Shown here: positions 62,356 through 64,000 of the stretch, in pieces
How the letters are laid out: every line of letters begins with the position of its first letter
Numbering within the stretch: the first letter of the stretch is position 1
NCBI GenBank assembly: GCA_000181795.3
Contig: CM012953.1
Coordinates: 15,448,664 to 15,512,663, forward strand
Source: Trichinella spiralis
Taxonomy: Eukaryota > Nematoda > Enoplea > Trichinellida > Trichinellidae
Direction: 5' to 3'
DNA: 64,000 bases
Notes under the pieces: generated by a model
What the model was told of the DNA's origin: nothing
What the model saw: only the letters and a program-made list of their open reading frames with translations
Databases searched by the model: none
Program-made: the position numbers and the translations under genes

Positions 62356-62574
62356 GTGGCTGGTGAAAAAATAATTATCAACAATAATAGGCAGTATGTT
62401 GCTATAAAAATCCCCGACGCGGCTAAATTTGCAAGCTCATTCATTCGAACAATTATTAATTGCACTGCACTAAGCAACACTGAACTCGATGATCTCGCAA
62501 CGCCAAACACCGGAGAGATCAATAAAAATAAAAGCACAAGCAAATCTGATAAACCTTTGCAAAAAGAACATTAA
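62356..62574 (+). CDS. Possible terminal exon of an unknown plus-strand gene
   Basis: After a CATAG acceptor-like site the frame VAGEKIIINN ... IKIPDAAKFASSFIRTI ... SDKPLQKEH runs to TAA at 62572. Its codon mix is less AT-biased than chance frames nearby, and a further open frame at 61894-62118 lies upstream on the same strand. No family is recognised. It falls inside the inferred first intron of MED13 on the opposite strand, so it may be fortuitous. Confidence 0.25.
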   Translation: MAGEKIIINNNRQYVAIKIPDAAKFASSFIRTIINCTALSNTELDDLATPNTGEINKNKSTSKSDKPLQKEH

Positions 62575-62686
62575 CGTTTTATAGCATTTTATTAATAATA
62601 TGAAAAAAAATATTAAATTTAAAAACAGTACACAAATATAAACTGACAATCAGCTGTATTCACAATAAAAAAGAAATTTTCATTTC

Positions 62687-62709
62687 AAACAAACAAACAA
62701 ACAAACAAA
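62687..62709. repeat. (AAAC)n short tandem repeat
   Basis: About five to six units; a related run occurs at 62843-62865. Confidence 0.8.
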
Positions 62710-62841
62710 TGACCCAACGTCAGTATAGACGAGAGAACTGTTTACTTTGGAAGATTCGCGGATTGAATTAAAAATTTTCAATTCTGCAATCATCCATCTC
62801 TTTGTAAACAATATTAATAATAAAAGGGAAATTTTTTCAAC

Positions 62842-62907
62842 CGAAAAAAACAAACAAACAAAAAAACAATCTTCTAACGTACATTTATTTGCTTTTTTAG
62901 CAAACAA
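62842..62907 (-). CDS. MED13: Candidate upstream coding exon of MED13
   Basis: Minus-strand frame with TLEDCFFVCLFFS ends at a possible donor (TCG then GTTGAA) in phase 0, matching the phase of the exon at 61630 that begins TELNGLKW. Known MED13 N termini read SLEDC, about ten residues, then LTGIKW, so the joined spacing fits within one residue. The 5' boundary and start codon are not visible and the donor is weak. The A/C-rich repeat context means chance cannot be excluded. Confidence 0.35.
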
Positions 62908-63339
62908 ATCGCGAAGGTGGCCAGAAGATGTTGCAAATATGCAACAGCTAGAAGCGGATGATTAAGCACTGAGTGAATCCACGAGACAAAAAAAAGCTGG
63001 CACACATACAATGAAAATATGCACTGCAGAAAACAACAACAACATTTTCGTCTATCAAAGTTGAAGGTGATCTTCATACTTTCTGTACTGTTTGTTTTGC
63101 ACGAAATATTTTTTTTTAAAAAAAAAGCTACAACAACACGAAGATGCGTATTTGAATTTTTGTGATTGGATAACAATAATTGAATTAAAATTAAAATTAA
63201 AAAATAAACATTCATTTAAATTAAATAAAGTAATATTGAAATTAATTCGTTGTTCAATGACCCTCAAGGTATGAAGTCGAGCAAAAATGGCGCGTGATTG
63301 AGATGAGTGAAGAAAACAGGAAAATTGCACGCCAATACA

Positions 63340-63379
63340 CCGCCATCACCATCACCACCACCACCACCATCACCACCAC
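63340..63379. repeat. (ACC/ATC)n trinucleotide repeat
   Basis: About 13 triplets within a GC-richer block (63280-63510) that is open on the plus strand for 69 codons. This may be 5' sequence of MED13 or an unrelated exon; I cannot decide. Confidence 0.7.
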
Positions 63380-64000
63380 TAATACTACTAGCGGGAAAAT
63401 TGGAAAAGCATTATCTAAACAGGCCAGTGTGCAGGCAGTGCAGGTTGACGTGAAAAACGGGGTTACATGTGGCCAAGAACACACCGAAACGGCCGTTCGT
63501 TAATTTACCAAGAGAACGGCTTTAACGATCTGTCGTCAAGTTAAATTCAGTCTACTGTACATTATTAATAAGTAAATAAATAAACATCAATAACGACGAC
63601 ATTAAAAACAACAACAAATTTAAATATTTCCACCCACTCACAGTACAGTGAAAATAATAATAATAATAGCAATGATGATGATCAATTTCTTCCGGGATGA
63701 AAAAAAAAAACAAATATAAACTGATGATTGTAACATTGACAAACTTCCACCCAGAGAAGGAAAAGCAGAAAATACATTCAATAAACAATAATAACAAAGC
63801 AGACAAAGTTATCGATAAACTGGCACGTGATTACAATTAAAAAAAATTATTCAGACATTTGCGCTGACGACTGCTGAGACTCATCATAACTGACAGCAAT
63901 CATTAAGCAGATGTACAGATGTCGTATAGAAAGCTGCTATATGGCTGAATCAAACCACCACACACAGTGTTGTGTTCAAGCAAGAAGCGGTAAACAGATT

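Larger units (their letters stand above)
61631..64000. other. Upstream region of MED13, mostly non-coding
   Basis: Should hold the MED13 5' exon(s) and promoter. Apart from the candidate exons and repeats listed separately, the sequence is AT-rich with no recognisable gene. No TATA box on the minus strand is convincing. Confidence 0.45.

Noticed and set aside
1-64000. tRNA, rRNA, snRNA, spliced-leader genes or CRISPR arrays
   Set aside because: Scanned for cloverleaf A/B-box patterns and spaced direct repeats by eye; none convincing. A tRNAscan-SE and Infernal run would be decisive.

Overview
The window is nuclear DNA from a very AT-rich animal genome, almost certainly a clade I nematode of the genus Trichinella. 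It has spliced genes with many 50-100 base GT-AG introns. The conceptual MIF at 31393-31842 reads as I remember the published T. spiralis MIF; that is recall, not a search. There is also a single-domain cystatin-like secreted protein, a family I associate with Trichinella secretions. I see no bacterial features, CRISPR array, tRNA or rRNA.

Layout. 2004-13162 (+): FRMPD4-like scaffold (WW, PDZ, FERM), with long 5' introns and compact 3' exons. 14048-14295 (+): two exons of an unidentified small gene. 14538-15656 (-): intronless rhodopsin-type GPCR. 15657-21732: about 6 kb of AT-rich DNA with no gene seen. 21733-24537 (-): cystathionine gamma-lyase. 26260-29518 (+): Integrator subunit 11, divergent from the lyase. 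29746-31145 and 31393-31842 (+): tandem MIF paralogs, the first with a hAT-type MITE in intron 1. 33019-33233 (+): a 53-residue membrane microprotein behind a CCAAT/TATA promoter. 33441-35438 (-): intronless GC-rich SRP receptor alpha. 35863-36561 (+): mitochondrial ribosomal protein uL14m. 39398-42573 (+): CD36/LIMP-2 family receptor. 43867-44260 (-): cystatin-like secreted protein. 46833-50206 (+): PIAS-type SUMO E3 ligase. 53371-61630 (-): Mediator subunit MED13, whose N terminus lies further right and is only tentatively placed.

The genes are mostly unrelated housekeeping functions: transcription and RNA 3' processing (MED13, IntS11, PIAS), protein targeting (SRPRA), mitochondrial translation (uL14m) and sulfur amino acid metabolism. 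Three host-facing or surface candidates are mixed in: the MIF pair, the cystatin-like protein and the GPCR. IntS11, both MIFs and the microprotein lie on one strand; gaps between the first three are only 227 and 247 bases, so a polycistronic unit is possible but unproven. Exon boundaries were placed by hand from splice sites, reading phase and family similarity; each listed chain closes in phase unless noted.
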